NCBI RefSeq assembly: GCF_040214835.1
Contig: NZ_CP157874.1
Span: forward strand, 3,228,001-3,292,000
Direction: 5' to 3'
Length of the DNA: 64,000 bases
From: Pseudomonas asiatica
GTDB lineage: Bacteria; Pseudomonadota; Gammaproteobacteria; Pseudomonadales; Pseudomonadaceae
Part shown: positions 1 through 9,723 of the stretch, in pieces
Layout: every line of letters starts with the position of its first letter
Position numbering within the stretch: position 1 is the stretch's first letter
Notes under the pieces: model-generated
The model's input: the letters and a program-made list of their open reading frames with translations, nothing else
Databases searched by the model: none
Told to the model about the DNA's origin: nothing
Program-made: the position numbers and the translations under genes

Positions 1-3000
1 GTCCCGCTCGCAAAGTGATGCGGCCGGTGTTGAAGTCCGCGAGGGCTTCCTCCAAGGACGGCATGGCCCAAGCCCTGCTGATCGCGATGGAAAACGCCCT
101 CGCCGACGTCTGCCGGGGCGACCTGGAAAACTTCGTCAAGGAAATCGACCGGCAATTACAAACCATCCTGGCCAGCTTTGCGCAGAAGGTCGTGGATATC
201 TGCCAGTTCTTCGCAGACCTTATCCGCTCGGCCGCAGACGGCACCGTCAAAAGCACTGCCCTGACCGTTATCTTCCCGGGATTACGCCTGGTTGCCGAAG
301 CCTCCGATTACGCCAAACGCAAAACCGGCTACGGCTTGAGCAGAGACCAGCTTGGCCTGGGGCCGGACCCAAAACTGCTGGCACTGCTCGAACCCATTGC
401 GCTCAGCCTGGAAAGCCTCGGCCGAATGGCAGGCAACAAGATCGCCCAGATCGGCAACAAGGCCACCCCAGGCAGCCTGGCGGCGATCCTGGATGCGCTG
501 AAGCTGGCCCTGAGCAAGCGCAAGCCTGTGGTGATGCGGGCCAACGTGAATGCCGACGGCAGGGTTACCCAAGTGCGGCGCGTTCACCCACAAAACGGCA
601 CCGAAGCAGCCCCGCGGCAACGCCCTGCCCGTGCGGACCCCAACTGCCGCAAAGCCGGGGTCGCCGGCGGCACAGGATGCAGCATCAGTTTTGCCCTGGG
701 CAGCGAAACGATCAGCCACACGGACTTCGCGCTACCCGGCGTGTTTCCCATCAACTGGAACAGAACCTATCGCTCGACTCTAGGCGCCTACGACCATAGC
801 CCGTTCGGCGCCCGCTGGATCACGCCGTTCTCCAGCCGCTTCGACCTGGCCGGGGACACGCTCGTCTACCACGGCATCGATGGCCGTAGCCAGCACTACC
901 CCTTGCCTGATGTCAGCAAGCATCACCACGACCCGATCGAAAACCTGTGGGTCGGACGACCAGAGGCTGACAAGCTGGTGCTGGCGCGCGGGCATGTGAT
1001 GCATGAGGTGTACGTGCGCGACGGTGACCAGTTCCGGCTGGAGCTGATCTCGCATCAGGGCGGTGCACGCATCGCACTGTTCTATGAGCACCGCCATGCC
1101 GACCGTTCTGTGCTGTCCGACCTGGTGACATACCAGTACGAAACCGCCCATCAGCACATCCACACGCAACTGGACGATCACGGCCGGATCGTCGCCCTGT
1201 GGTTGATGCGTGATGGCCAGCCAGAGCGTCAAGTCGCTGGCTATGAATTCGATGCCCAGGGCGACCTGCGCAGTGCGCGTGACGAACATGGCGCGCAATG
1301 GACCTACCAGTACGCCCATCACCTGATCACCCGCTACACCGACCGTACGGGCCGGGGCATGAACCTTGAATGGGTCGGCGAAGGCTCCGACGCCAAGGCC
1401 ATCCGCGAGTGGGCCGACGACGGCAGCCTGGATACCCGATTGAACTGGGACCCAGATATTCGCCTGACCCGCGTGACCGATGCCAACGGCAACCAGACCC
1501 AGCACTTCTACGACAGCTTGGGTTACACCTACCGCATCATCCACCCGAATGGTGACGAAGAATGGCTGTACCGTGACAGGGACAAGAACGTTACCCAGCA
1601 TGTGCATACTGATGGCAACGCTGATCACTACGTCTATGACAATCGCGGCAATCTACTCCAGCACACCCGCCCGGACTACACGACCGTCCACCACACCTAC
1701 GACGACCTGGACCAGCGCTTCAAGACCCGCGATGCCGAGGGCGGCCTGTGGAAGTACGACCATGATTAGCGCGGCAACATCATCGAAACGGTCGACCCGC
1801 TGGAGAACAAGACCGAGTACACATACAACAGCGAAAACATGCTCGTAGGCATCAAAGATGCCAATGGGAGTGACAGGAAGCTGGGCTATGACCGTGATGG
1901 CCGGCTGACCAGCTACACCGACTGCTCAGGAAAGACCACGCAATGGAAATACAGCGCGCAAGGCCAACTGGCCAAGCTCATCAATGCAGCCGGTGAAGCC
2001 ACCGAATATCAATACCAAGCCGGCCAGCTGACCCGCGTGGTCCTGCCCGACAAAACCTCCGAGCGCTTCGAGCATGATGCCGAAGGTCGTCTGCTCAAGC
2101 ACACCGATGCCCTGCACCGGCGGACAATCTGGACCTATAACGAAGCCGGTCGGCTCAAACAGCGTCGCAACGACGACGATTCCACGCTCACTTACCACTG
2201 GAACAAGCTCGGCCAACTGGTGCGCCTGCGCAACGAAAACAACGCCGAGGCCATATTCAAGTATGACGCGGTCGGCCGACTGACGCGTGAAACCGGTTTT
2301 GACCGGGAAACCACCGATTGGCTCTACGACAACGGCAGCCAGTTGCCCACCCGCCGCATTGACGGTGATCGCATCACCCATTTCGAATATGACCCCATGG
2401 GAAGGTTGCTGGAGAGCAATGCCGGGCGGCGCGGTGGCAAAGCATGGGAAACCGAGAAGTTCAGCTATGACGGCAATGGCAACCTGCTGCTCGCTGTTAA
2501 TGACGCCTGCAAACTGCAGTGGTTCTACGATGAGGCAGGCAACAACATCCGCGAGCACCAGCACTTCCGATACATGAAGGAACAGAAGGTCGCCGTCTTC
2601 AAGCACGAGTACGACGCTCTTAACCAACGTATCACTTTTGCCTACGACGCGTTGGGTCGGCGCCTGTACAAGAACTCCCGTTCCAAGTACCGCGACCGGC
2701 CGCAGGCGGGGCCTGTCTGGAACGAAAACGCGCGACGGGAGTTGGATGGGAGGCTGGGATGCGGCTTTACCTACTATGGCTGGGACGGCAACACCCTGGC
2801 CTTCGAATGCCGCGATCCCGATGGTACTGGGCCGATGACCCATTACATCTTCGAACCCGGAACCTTCGTGCCGATTGCACAAGCGGTGTCGAAGGCTAGC
2901 TTGGAGTTGATACCTCAACCCGTTTACCAAGCGCCCTACAACATCAATCGGGATCCAGTTTGGCAGCACAAACCCACGCCGAACCCGCTTGACGCCTTTG

Positions 3001-3689
3001 CCTGGTACCAGTGTGATCACCTTGGGACCCCGATGGAGCTGACCGATGAAATCGGGCAGGTGGCTTGGAGTGGTGTATACAAGGCTTGGGGGGTAGCGGA
3101 GGAGAAGCGCAGTGAGCATGCGAAGTGGGCGGATATTCGCAATCCGCTGCGCTTTCAAGGACAGTATTTTGATATCGAGACAGGGCTGCATTATAACCGG
3201 CATCGATACTACGACCCGAGTATTGGACGATTTATAGGTAAGGATCCAATTGGCTTCTCAGGCGGACTAAATGTTTACACCTATGCAGCGAACCCCATTG
3301 AATGGCTTGATCCCTTAGGGCTTATATCCAACAGAGACTTTAGGCCGACTGCAACTCTCGACAAAAAACTATCCGCATTGGAAGGTGCTCAATCCAGAGC
3401 GGTCAGAGAGAGGCATTTATTGGACGGTAGAATCAGATACTATGAGCGAGAATCTCCTGCTAGAACCCAAGGACCCACTAGAGGGCGATCACACGCCACC
3501 GAGTGGAATCCAAAAACAGGTGAAGTCAGAAGCTGGGAGGAAAGCTATGATCACTCCGGGAATGTCAATCGCATTCATCCAAAGTCAAAAAACGGAAGAG
3601 AAATGAGGCTCCCTCATTACCCTCCAACATTGGCTGACATTGAGCAAGGCTTGGCTGAGCCATCTAAAAATTGCAAATGCGGAGATTAA
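1..3689 (+). pseudogene. Rhs-family polymorphic toxin, 5' end outside window, interrupted by an in-frame TAG
   Basis: The reading frame is open from the window edge, so the true start lies upstream. An N-terminal helical region precedes the Rhs core, which opens around position 700 with the FALGSETISH.DF.LPG motif and continues through many YD-type repeats. The core closes at about 3120-3323 with the Rhs signature (YYDPSIGRFIGKDPIG, then DPLGL). A variable tip of about 120 residues follows (3324-3689) and is the likely toxin domain; it contains a WNPKTGEVRSWEESYDHSGN segment, and I do not assign an activity. The frame is broken once, by TAG at 1767-1769 after KYDHD; the same frame continues with RGNIIETVDPLENKTEY, normal Rhs sequence. 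This is therefore a single nonsense change or a sequencing error, not a frameshift. Such proteins are usually exported by type VI or related systems; no vgrG or PAAR gene is visible here. Confidence 0.85.
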
Positions 3690-3693
3690 GCAA

Positions 3694-3954
3694 ATGCCCT
3701 TAGAAACAGCAGGATTGACTATTGCTAAAGACCTAGTGGAGCACCTATCAACTCGCAAATACGACGCAGTAAAATTTGCAATGTATGCGTACTCCATCTG
3801 GCTAGACTACAAACTTTATCAATCAGACGACACCCAGCTAGTGGAGATAATGGAAAAATTGCGAAGCATGGACGCAGGAGAGGAATTTGAATACTCCAAA
3901 GAGGAAATCCTAGAAATATTAAACGGGTATATGAAAAATAACGAATCCAGCTAA
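3694..3954 (+). CDS. Putative immunity protein for the Rhs toxin tip
   Basis: This is an 86-residue acidic protein with no signal peptide or membrane segment, predicted mostly helical. The frame is open further upstream (to 3640), but I chose ATG 3694: it lies four bases after the Rhs stop and GGAG sits about ten bases ahead of it, overlapping the Rhs stop. Position directly behind an Rhs C-terminal tip, small size and AT-rich composition matching that tip are what is expected of a cognate immunity gene. I do not recognise the family. The role is inferred from position only. Confidence 0.6.
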   Translation: MPLETAGLTIAKDLVEHLSTRKYDAVKFAMYAYSIWLDYKLYQSDDTQLVEIMEKLRSMDAGEEFEYSKEEILEILNGYMKNNESS

Positions 3955-3963
3955 AACCCTAAC

Positions 3964-4000
3964 GGCGGAGCACATGCTTATTCCGGCGAATTGCTCCGCC
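3964..4000 (+). terminator. Stem-loop after the immunity gene
   Basis: GGCGGAGCA (3964-3972) and TGCTCCGCC (3992-4000) form a perfect nine-base stem just after the stop codon at 3954. There is no T-run, so termination is only a suggestion. A degenerate piece of a REP element lies further on, at about 4103-4140 (GCGGCCCGATCGCGACACAAG). Confidence 0.4.
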
Positions 4001-4261
4001 ATGTGTAACATCAACTTCACCGCGCCGGTTGAACGACAACGTTCTCCGCAGTTATTGCGGCATTCAGGGCCGCGACGACGAGCGCGGCAACTTGCTGGGC
4101 CCGCGTAGCGGCCCGATCGCGACACAAGCCCGCTTCAAGAGGACCGCGCAGCCTCCGTAGGACATTTCTGAACATGAAACCAAATGCTTCAGAATGAACC
4201 CGCTTAGGAATTATCCTACGCGCGCTGCCGAACTATCGCTGTTGTCGGGGAAACACCTCAC

Positions 4262-4477
4262 GGATAACGTTTTCGGGTCGCTTCGGTGACCGGGCATGAG
4301 AACCCGACAGATAAGCTAGCAGCACCTCTATGGTGGCCGTACGTGGGCGGGCTTTCGCCTGGCCGGGTCTTTGCTAGCTTCTTCTCGGCTTTCTCACACC
4401 CGCGTACGGCTGCCACCTTCAATCCATGAGAAAGATTCAGGTGGTAGTTCCATTCCTCTAGAAGCTGGAATTACATA
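4262..4477 (+). ncRNA. Structured leader or small RNA upstream of the DUF3077/DUF6124-like gene
   Basis: The 216 bases before ATG 4478 hold nested inverted repeats. GCTAGC occurs at 4315-4320 and again at 4373-4378 (self-complementary). GGTGGCCGTACG from 4332 can pair with CGTACGGCTGCCACC ending at 4417, a two-part stem with a bulge. TTTCTCA (4390-4396) pairs with TGAGAAA (4427-4433). TCGGGT at 4273 can pair with ACCCGA at 4302. The mutually exclusive pairings suggest a folded RNA. I recall similar sequence ahead of other small DUF genes in P. putida strains, but this is memory, not a search. Confidence 0.45.
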
Positions 4478-4744
4478 ATGAAAAAGCTCGTCCCCGACCC
4501 ACCCGTCAAACTGACGTCCCGCCCCATCTACACCATCAACCAGGACATGCCCTCGGTTGACGCTCTGATCCACACCCTTCAGCTGATGTCTGGCATCGAA
4601 GACACGCTGGACGAATTCATCTGCGCCAACGCCGGCGAGCCCGGCATCAATATGTTGGTCAATGCGGTACATCATGTTCAGATGACCAAGGCCCTGACAG
4701 AGTTGCTGTTCCACCGACAGGCCGGGGATATCACCTGGCATTGA
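4478..4744 (+). CDS. Small DUF3077/DUF6124-like protein of unknown function
   Basis: This 88-residue cytosolic protein begins MKKLVPDPP, an opening shared by a Pseudomonas family of short proteins of unknown function (DUF3077 or DUF6124; I cannot decide between them by eye). It has no signal peptide or membrane segment and is predicted mostly helical. The start ATG has only a weak ribosome-binding sequence but follows a conspicuously structured leader. Downstream to 5159 there are only REP elements. Function is unknown. Confidence 0.7.
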   Translation: MKKLVPDPPVKLTSRPIYTINQDMPSVDALIHTLQLMSGIEDTLDEFICANAGEPGINMLVNAVHHVQMTKALTELLFHRQAGDITWH

Positions 4745-4821
4745 AGTAGAGTCGACTGGCCTCATCGGCGGCAAGCCAGCTCTCATAGAACTGCACATAA
4801 CTCATCGAATTAGCAGGGACT

Positions 4822-4908
4822 CTGTGGGAGCGGCTTCAGCCGCGAACACCGGCGCCGCCGGTGCCATGCACCGCGTTGGATTCTTCGCGGCTAAAGCCGC
4901 TCCCACAG
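4822..4908. repeat. REP pair, TGTGGGAGCGG type
   Basis: CTGTGGGAGCGGCTTCAGCC and its inverted copy ending CCGCTCCCACAG flank a short spacer that contains GCGCCGCCGGTGCCATGCA. This is the canonical Pseudomonas REP doublet. With the next element it fills the gap between the DUF gene and madM. Confidence 0.9.
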
Positions 4909-5014
4909 GATACTCGGGCCGCTTGCGAATTCAGTTTTCTACGCGACAGCGCAGTCCAAAGGGCTGGGCAATCTCCCACAGGTACAGCATTGCTCTCGAG
5001 GTTGTCGCTGTACC

Positions 5015-5130
5015 TGTAGGAGCGGCCTTGTGTCGCGATGGGGCGCGCAGCGGCCCCAGGATCTTGGCTGCGGTGCGGATATCGCTGGGGCCGCGTTGCG
5101 GCCCGATCGCGACACAAGGCCGCTCCTACA
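5015..5130. repeat. REP pair, TGTAGGAGCGGCCTTG type
   Basis: TGTAGGAGCGGCCTTGTGTC and its inverted copy (GACACAAGGCCGCTCCTACA) are arranged as a large hairpin. The element lies just past the 3' end of madM. Confidence 0.9.
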
Positions 5131-5159
5131 AGGGGTCTGCGCAGTCCAGCAGATTGTTG

Positions 5160-5924
5160 TCAACCGACCAGGGCGCGTACGCAGAAGTACAGGATCGACG
5201 GGCCCATCAGGCAGCCCAACCCGGTATGGAAGGTGGCTGTCAGTGCCCCGTACGGCACCAGGCGCCGGTCGGTCGCCGCCAGCCCGGCCGTCACCCCCGA
5301 CACCGTCCCCGCCAACCCACCGAACACCATCGCCGAACGTGGGTTGTCCAGCGCCAGCAGGCGCGCCGATACCGGGGTGAACACCATCACCAGGATCGCC
5401 TTGATCAGCCCGGTGGCAATCGACAGCGCCATCACGTCCGAGCTGGCCCCCAGCGCCGCCCCGGTCACCGGCCCGACGATATAGGTCACCGCACCCGCAC
5501 CGATGGTGGTCATGCTCACCGCATCACGGTAACCGAAGGCGTAGGCCACCGCAGCGCCGACAATGAACGGCAGCACCGTGCCGAGCAGCAGCGCCACCGC
5601 GCCGATCATCCCGGCCCTGCGCGCCTCGGTGGCCTGCACCTCGAAGGCCGTAGCGACAATGGCGAAGTCGCGTAGCATGGCCCCGCCCATCAGGCCGATG
5701 CCGGAGAACAGCGCCATGTCGGCCAGGCCTTTCTGGCCACCGGTAATGGTGCCGCCGACCCAGGCCAGCACCAGGCCGATGACGATGGCGATGGCCGAGC
5801 CGTGCACGCGGCCGAAGGTCAGGTACTTCGACAGCACCACCGACAACCACATGATCGCGCCCACCACCGCGAAGGCAGTGATCAAACCGTTATGTTCCAG
5901 GGCATTGTCAATGATCGGCCACAT
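5160..5924 (-). CDS. madM: Malonate transporter subunit MadM
   Basis: This 254-residue integral membrane protein has repeated hydrophobic segments through its whole length, and its opening (MWPIIDNALEHNGLITAF) fits the MadM family. With MadL it forms the sodium-dependent malonate uptake system described in Malonomonas. The frame is open upstream, but ATG 5924 is the first good start after the madL stop (two-base gap) and gives the family length. It is the last gene of the mdc operon, so malonate import and decarboxylation would be expressed together. Confidence 0.9.
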   Translation of the reverse strand: MWPIIDNALEHNGLITAFAVVGAIMWLSVVLSKYLTFGRVHGSAIAIVIGLVLAWVGGTITGGQKGLADMALFSGIGLMGGAMLRDFAIVATAFEVQATEARRAGMIGAVALLLGTVLPFIVGAAVAYAFGYRDAVSMTTIGAGAVTYIVGPVTGAALGASSDVMALSIATGLIKAILVMVFTPVSARLLALDNPRSAMVFGGLAGTVSGVTAGLAATDRRLVPYGALTATFHTGLGCLMGPSILYFCVRALVG

Positions 5925-5926
5925 GA

Positions 5927-6349
5927 TCAACGCCCTCCTGCAGGGGCAGCCTGCACATTGCTTTCGGGGCCGGCCTCCACTGCCGGCAAGGGTTCGCCGC
6001 GGTGGCTCCGGCTGATCAGGGCAATGGTCGCACCGCACACCAGTACCGCACCCACCGCCGCCAGCAACGCCACCGGCCCGCCGTGCAGGGCGGTGACCAC
6101 GTTCTGCTGGGCAGCCATGGCCACCACCACCGGGATGTACATGGCGCCCCAGAAGCCCACGCCGAACTCGCATTCCTTGCTCATGCCGCCGTTGCGGTGC
6201 ATGTACAGGCGTGCGCAGATCAGCAGGATCATGGCGATGCCGACCCCGCCCACATTGGATTTGACGCCCAGCAGCACGCCCAGGAAGTCGCCGACGATGA
6301 CGCCGGCAAGCGTGCAGACCGCCAGCAGTGCCACACCATAGATGATCAT
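5927..6349 (-). CDS. madL: Malonate transporter subunit MadL
   Basis: This 140-residue membrane protein has four or five hydrophobic segments, starting with MIIYGVALLAVCTLAGVIVG. It is the small partner of MadM. I chose ATG 6349 over the longer frame starting at 6403 because AGGA lies just ahead of it and the extra residues are hydrophilic and unlike the family. A REP pair of about 90 bases separates it from mdcH, so madLM may be transcribed with the operon or partly decoupled by that element. Confidence 0.9.
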   Translation of the reverse strand: MIIYGVALLAVCTLAGVIVGDFLGVLLGVKSNVGGVGIAMILLICARLYMHRNGGMSKECEFGVGFWGAMYIPVVVAMAAQQNVVTALHGGPVALLAAVGAVLVCGATIALISRSHRGEPLPAVEAGPESNVQAAPAGGR

Positions 6350-6439
6350 TGTTGTTGTCCTCAGGTAGTGTCGAAGTTGCTTGTTGTTGTTCTTCGTAAA
6401 CACACTTTTGTGCGGGTTTCGCCCCCATGGAACTGAACA

Positions 6440-6526
6440 CTGTGGGAGCGGCTTTAGCCGCGAACACCGGCGCAGCCGGTGCCATGCACCGCGCTGGATT
6501 CTTCGCGGCTAAAGCCGCTCCCACAG
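6440..6526. repeat. REP pair between mdcH and madL
   Basis: CTGTGGGAGCGGCTTTAGCC and its inverted copy GGCTAAAGCCGCTCCCACAG surround a CGCAGCCGGTGCCATGCACC spacer. An intra-operon REP pair can stabilise the upstream message or lower expression of the downstream genes; that effect is not shown by the sequence. Confidence 0.9.
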
Positions 6527-6553
6527 GGGGCGCCATCCGCCGCGGTGCCGCTG

Positions 6554-7474
6554 TCATCGATCGTTAGCCACCTCCTGTCGCAGCAGCGCATCCAGGGTGT
6601 CCCAGCGGGTGCCTTCAACAGCAACCACCCTGCCCTGTTCGAACACCGGCCGGGCCAGCCCGCCGAGCACGTTGCCGGGCGGCAGTTCCAGGTGCAGGCG
6701 CACACCACGCTCATAGGCGTTGCGCAACGTAGCACGCCAGTCGACCACCCGCGCCATGTTGCCGGCCAGGTCGTCGCGCAGACGCTGTGGGTCGAATATC
6801 GGCCGTGCACTGCTGCCGCTGAGGTAGGTGATACGCGGTCGCTGCAGCTCGACCGTGGCGAAGGCACTGGCCAGCTCGGCCGCCGGGCCATCCAGCAACG
6901 GGCAATGCGACGGCACGCTGACCGCCAGGCGCCGGGCCACGCCCTGGCCCAGCCGGCGTGCCTTGGCGGCAACCGCAGCCATCGCGCCATCGCTGCCGGC
7001 GATGACGATCTGGTTGTCGCTGTTGAGGTTGGCGACATACACCTCGCCGCCCGTATCGCTGAGCAAGCGTTCGACACAGGCCAGGTCCAGGCCGCTGAGT
7101 GCGGTCATGCCGTAGCCTTGCGGATAAGCGCGCTGCATCAGTTCGCCACGCAGGGCAACCAGGCGCACGGCATCGGCAAAGCCCAGGGCGCCCGCCGTGA
7201 CCGCCGCCGGGTAGGCGCCAATCGACAAGCCCGCCACGTAATCCGGCGCGGGGCTGCGCTGCATCAGCCTGCGCGCCCAGGCCACGCCAGCCAGCAGCAG
7301 GCACAGCTGCACGGCACGGGTCGTCTGCAGGGCCTGCTGGCTGTCCAGCGCCAGAGCCTGCTCGCCGAGGGTGTCACTGGCCTCTTCCAGCAATTGCCCG
7401 GCACCCTCAGGCAGGCGCTGCAGCATGCCCACCTGCTGGGCGCCCTGGCCGGGGAAGGCGAACAGGCTGCTCAT
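6554..7474 (-). CDS. mdcH: Malonate decarboxylase subunit epsilon (malonyl-CoA:ACP transacylase) MdcH
   Basis: This 306-residue protein of the FabD-like acyltransferase fold carries the FPGQGAQ motif at residues 7-13 and the nucleophile elbow GLSIG. It loads malonyl groups onto the acyl carrier subunit MdcC to start the decarboxylation cycle. The start ATG overlaps the mdcG stop by four bases (ATGA), which points to translational coupling; the longer upstream frame is overlap with mdcG. Order mdcG-mdcH-madL-madM matches other Pseudomonas clusters. Confidence 0.93.
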   Translation of the reverse strand: MSSLFAFPGQGAQQVGMLQRLPEGAGQLLEEASDTLGEQALALDSQQALQTTRAVQLCLLLAGVAWARRLMQRSPAPDYVAGLSIGAYPAAVTAGALGFADAVRLVALRGELMQRAYPQGYGMTALSGLDLACVERLLSDTGGEVYVANLNSDNQIVIAGSDGAMAAVAAKARRLGQGVARRLAVSVPSHCPLLDGPAAELASAFATVELQRPRITYLSGSSARPIFDPQRLRDDLAGNMARVVDWRATLRNAYERGVRLHLELPPGNVLGGLARPVFEQGRVVAVEGTRWDTLDALLRQEVANDR

Positions 7475-8085
7475 GCTGCACGCTCCATCGCTGCCCATGG
7501 GTCGCTGACCAAACGTGGGCCCTGGGCCGACTTGAGCAGCACGCGGCGGGCGTAGCCGGCCCACTCACGCAAGGCGACAGCACCCGCCGGGGTTTCCAGC
7601 TGCAGGTCGATACGACAAGGCGCGCAATCGAGGATATCCAGCAGCTCACGCGCCTGCGCCCGGGCCAGCGGTTGTGGCGTGCGCAGCAGCAAGTCCAGGT
7701 CGCTGTCGGCGTGTATTACCTCCATACCGGTGGCGATCTGGTACCCCACCCCACCTGTCGGCCCCCAGGCCAGGCCGCTGGCATCCAGTACCGGGGCGAC
7801 CGAGGCCAGGGCCTGCAATGCAGGCCAAGGGCTTTCAGCTTGCCAGCGCAGTGCTTCGGGGCCTTGCTGACACTGGATATCGGCCAGCCGCATCAGTACA
7901 CCCGACCGCTGCGCCCTGCCCTGGCCACGCAGCCCCACCGCCACCCAGCCGTCCGCACAAGTGGCACGGCGCACCACCACCGGCTGGCCGCTCAGCAGCA
8001 CATCCTGCGCCCAACGCGGCGCATCAGCAGGCAGGCACGATACGGGCATGCCCCACAGCAGGTCGTGCGGCCTTGGCGCGTTCAT
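7471..8085 (-). CDS. mdcG: Malonate decarboxylase holo-ACP synthase MdcG
   Basis: This 204-residue phosphoribosyl-dephospho-CoA transferase attaches the 2'-(5''-triphosphoribosyl)-3'-dephospho-CoA group, made by MdcB, to a serine of MdcC. The sequence opens MNAPRPHDLLW and contains the nucleotidyltransferase-like HADSDLDLLLRTP motif typical of the family. The start at 8085 lies one base after the mdcE stop; longer frames run into mdcE. Confidence 0.92.
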   Translation of the reverse strand: MNAPRPHDLLWGMPVSCLPADAPRWAQDVLLSGQPVVVRRATCADGWVAVGLRGQGRAQRSGVLMRLADIQCQQGPEALRWQAESPWPALQALASVAPVLDASGLAWGPTGGVGYQIATGMEVIHADSDLDLLLRTPQPLARAQARELLDILDCAPCRIDLQLETPAGAVALREWAGYARRVLLKSAQGPRLVSDPWAAMERAA

Positions 8086-8086
8086 C

Positions 8087-8878
8087 TCAAGCGCCCTGCC
8101 ACTGGCGGCGCAGCTGTTCGCGCACCTGGCGCGAGGCGCTGCGGTTTTCGCCCGCCAGCCGCGACGACAGGTCGCTCGAGCTGCCGATGTCGCGCACTGC
8201 ATCTGCCAGGCAGGCACGTACCTGGGCGATGTCGGCACTGCTCGGCGTCTCGGCGCTGCCCACCGTCAGGCGGCGCCACAGCAGGCCCAACGAGGCGTAG
8301 CTGGCCAGGTCGTAGGCCATTGGCGGCACCTCGGCGGCCAGGGCTTCCAGTTGCTCGACGCTGCGCAGGGTGATGCGCGCCGCCGCCGCCTTGCCCATGG
8401 CGTGCACCATGACCCCGGCATCGTCCAGGGCGATCAGGCGCTGGGCCTGGTAACCGTGGGCCAGGAAGGCACCAGACATGGCCTTGCCGACCAGCAGGCC
8501 GATCACCGGGTGCCCGGCCAGCCGCGCCTGGGCATAAGCCTGCACCGCAGCGGCCAAAGCCTGGTGAATACCCAACGCCTCCTCACGGCGGCCATAGGCC
8601 TGGCTAGGCACGTCGATCACCGCGACGATGGCGCGCTTCTGGCCATGGCGGTCAGCCTCGACCGCTTCGCTCACGGCCTTGGCCAGGCCCCAGCCTTCCA
8701 GCAGGCCGACTTCGCCCGAGCGCGCCCGGGGGAACGGGTTGTCGGCGTCCGGCACCACGGCGATGAAACGCGCCAGGCGGTTGTCCAGCTCGCCATCGAT
8801 TACCCGCAACGACGCGGGGTAGCCGGGCAAGGCTTGCCCGCCGGCCAGGCCCGGCAGCCAGTTCAAGGCACGGTTCAT
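8087..8878 (-). CDS. mdcE: Malonate decarboxylase subunit gamma MdcE
   Basis: This 263-residue protein has the carboxyltransferase fold of the crotonase superfamily. It pairs with MdcD to form the biotin-independent decarboxylase that converts malonyl-S-ACP to acetyl-S-ACP and CO2. Segments such as GHPVIGLLVGKAMSGAFLAHG are typical of the gamma subunit. The ATG overlaps the mdcD stop by four bases. The C-terminal tail (SRLAGENRSASRQVREQLRRQ) is hydrophilic. Confidence 0.92.
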   Translation of the reverse strand: MNRALNWLPGLAGGQALPGYPASLRVIDGELDNRLARFIAVVPDADNPFPRARSGEVGLLEGWGLAKAVSEAVEADRHGQKRAIVAVIDVPSQAYGRREEALGIHQALAAAVQAYAQARLAGHPVIGLLVGKAMSGAFLAHGYQAQRLIALDDAGVMVHAMGKAAAARITLRSVEQLEALAAEVPPMAYDLASYASLGLLWRRLTVGSAETPSSADIAQVRACLADAVRDIGSSSDLSSRLAGENRSASRQVREQLRRQWQGA

Positions 8879-9723
8879 TTGGCTTCTCCTTGGTAAAGGT
8901 CACGCACGGCAGCGGCATCCAGTTGCGGGCAGCCATCGCCCAGCCGGGCCAGGCGTTCGAGGAACCAGGCGTGTTGACCGGCGCGATCCCTTGAAGGCTC
9001 GTCGAGCAATTGCAGCAAGCGTTCGCGCAAAACCTCGATGTCATCGGCCACATAGGCATCGACCAGGCCGCTGGCGTGGCGCTGCTCGCCGCCGGTCAAG
9101 CTCCAGATGAAGGGGCGGTCCTTGGCGTCGTATTCACCGATGCCCGCTTCCTGCTCGATCACCTGCGGGCCGTTGAGGCCCAGGCGGGCTTCGCGGGTGA
9201 CCAGCAAGTGGCTGCACAGGCCGGCGGCGATGGACATGCCGCCGAAACAGCCGACCGAACCTGCGACCAGACCGACCACCGGCTGCCAGGCGCGCAGCTC
9301 GACAATCGCCGCCTGTATTTCGGCAATCGCCGCCAGGCCCAGGTTGGCTTCCTGCAGGCGTACACCGCCGGTTTCCAGCAGCAGCACGGCGCAGGTGGGG
9401 ATGCCGTTGCGGTTGTCTTCGATGGCCAGCTCCAGCGCACCGGCGATCTTGGCCCCCCCCACCTCGCCCATGCTGCCGCCCTGGAAGCCGCCTTCGATGG
9501 CGGCAACCACAGCGTTGCGCCCGTTCAGCAGGCCCTTGGCAATGACCACGCCATCATCGGCCTGGGGCACGATGCCCTGGCGCGGCAGCCAGGGTGACAT
9601 CAGCCGGTCGAACGGGCCCAGCAGTTCACGGAAGCTGCCCGGGTCGAGCACGGCGCGGGCGCGCTGGCGGGCGCCCAGTTCGACAAAGCTGCGGCTGTGC
9701 AGCAGGCGTGCGATATCAGTCAT
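8875..9723 (-). CDS. mdcD: Malonate decarboxylase subunit beta MdcD
   Basis: This 282-residue carboxyltransferase-type subunit is the partner of MdcE in decarboxylating malonyl-ACP. Glycine-rich oxyanion segments are visible (GGFQGGSMGEVGGAKIAGAL and AGSVGCFGGMSIAAG). I chose ATG 9723 (MTDIARLLHSRSF) because the extra upstream residues lie inside mdcC. It overlaps the end of mdcC by eight bases, as elsewhere in this tightly packed operon. Confidence 0.92.
   Translation of the reverse strand: MTDIARLLHSRSFVELGARQRARAVLDPGSFRELLGPFDRLMSPWLPRQGIVPQADDGVVIAKGLLNGRNAVVAAIEGGFQGGSMGEVGGAKIAGALELAIEDNRNGIPTCAVLLLETGGVRLQEANLGLAAIAEIQAAIVELRAWQPVVGLVAGSVGCFGGMSIAAGLCSHLLVTREARLGLNGPQVIEQEAGIGEYDAKDRPFIWSLTGGEQRHASGLVDAYVADDIEVLRERLLQLLDEPSRDRAGQHAWFLERLARLGDGCPQLDAAAVRDLYQGEAK

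Noticed and set aside
4822..4908. Possible CRISPR or phage attachment repeat
   Set aside because: The repeats are inverted REP doublets found at many gaps, without regular spacers, leader or cas genes.
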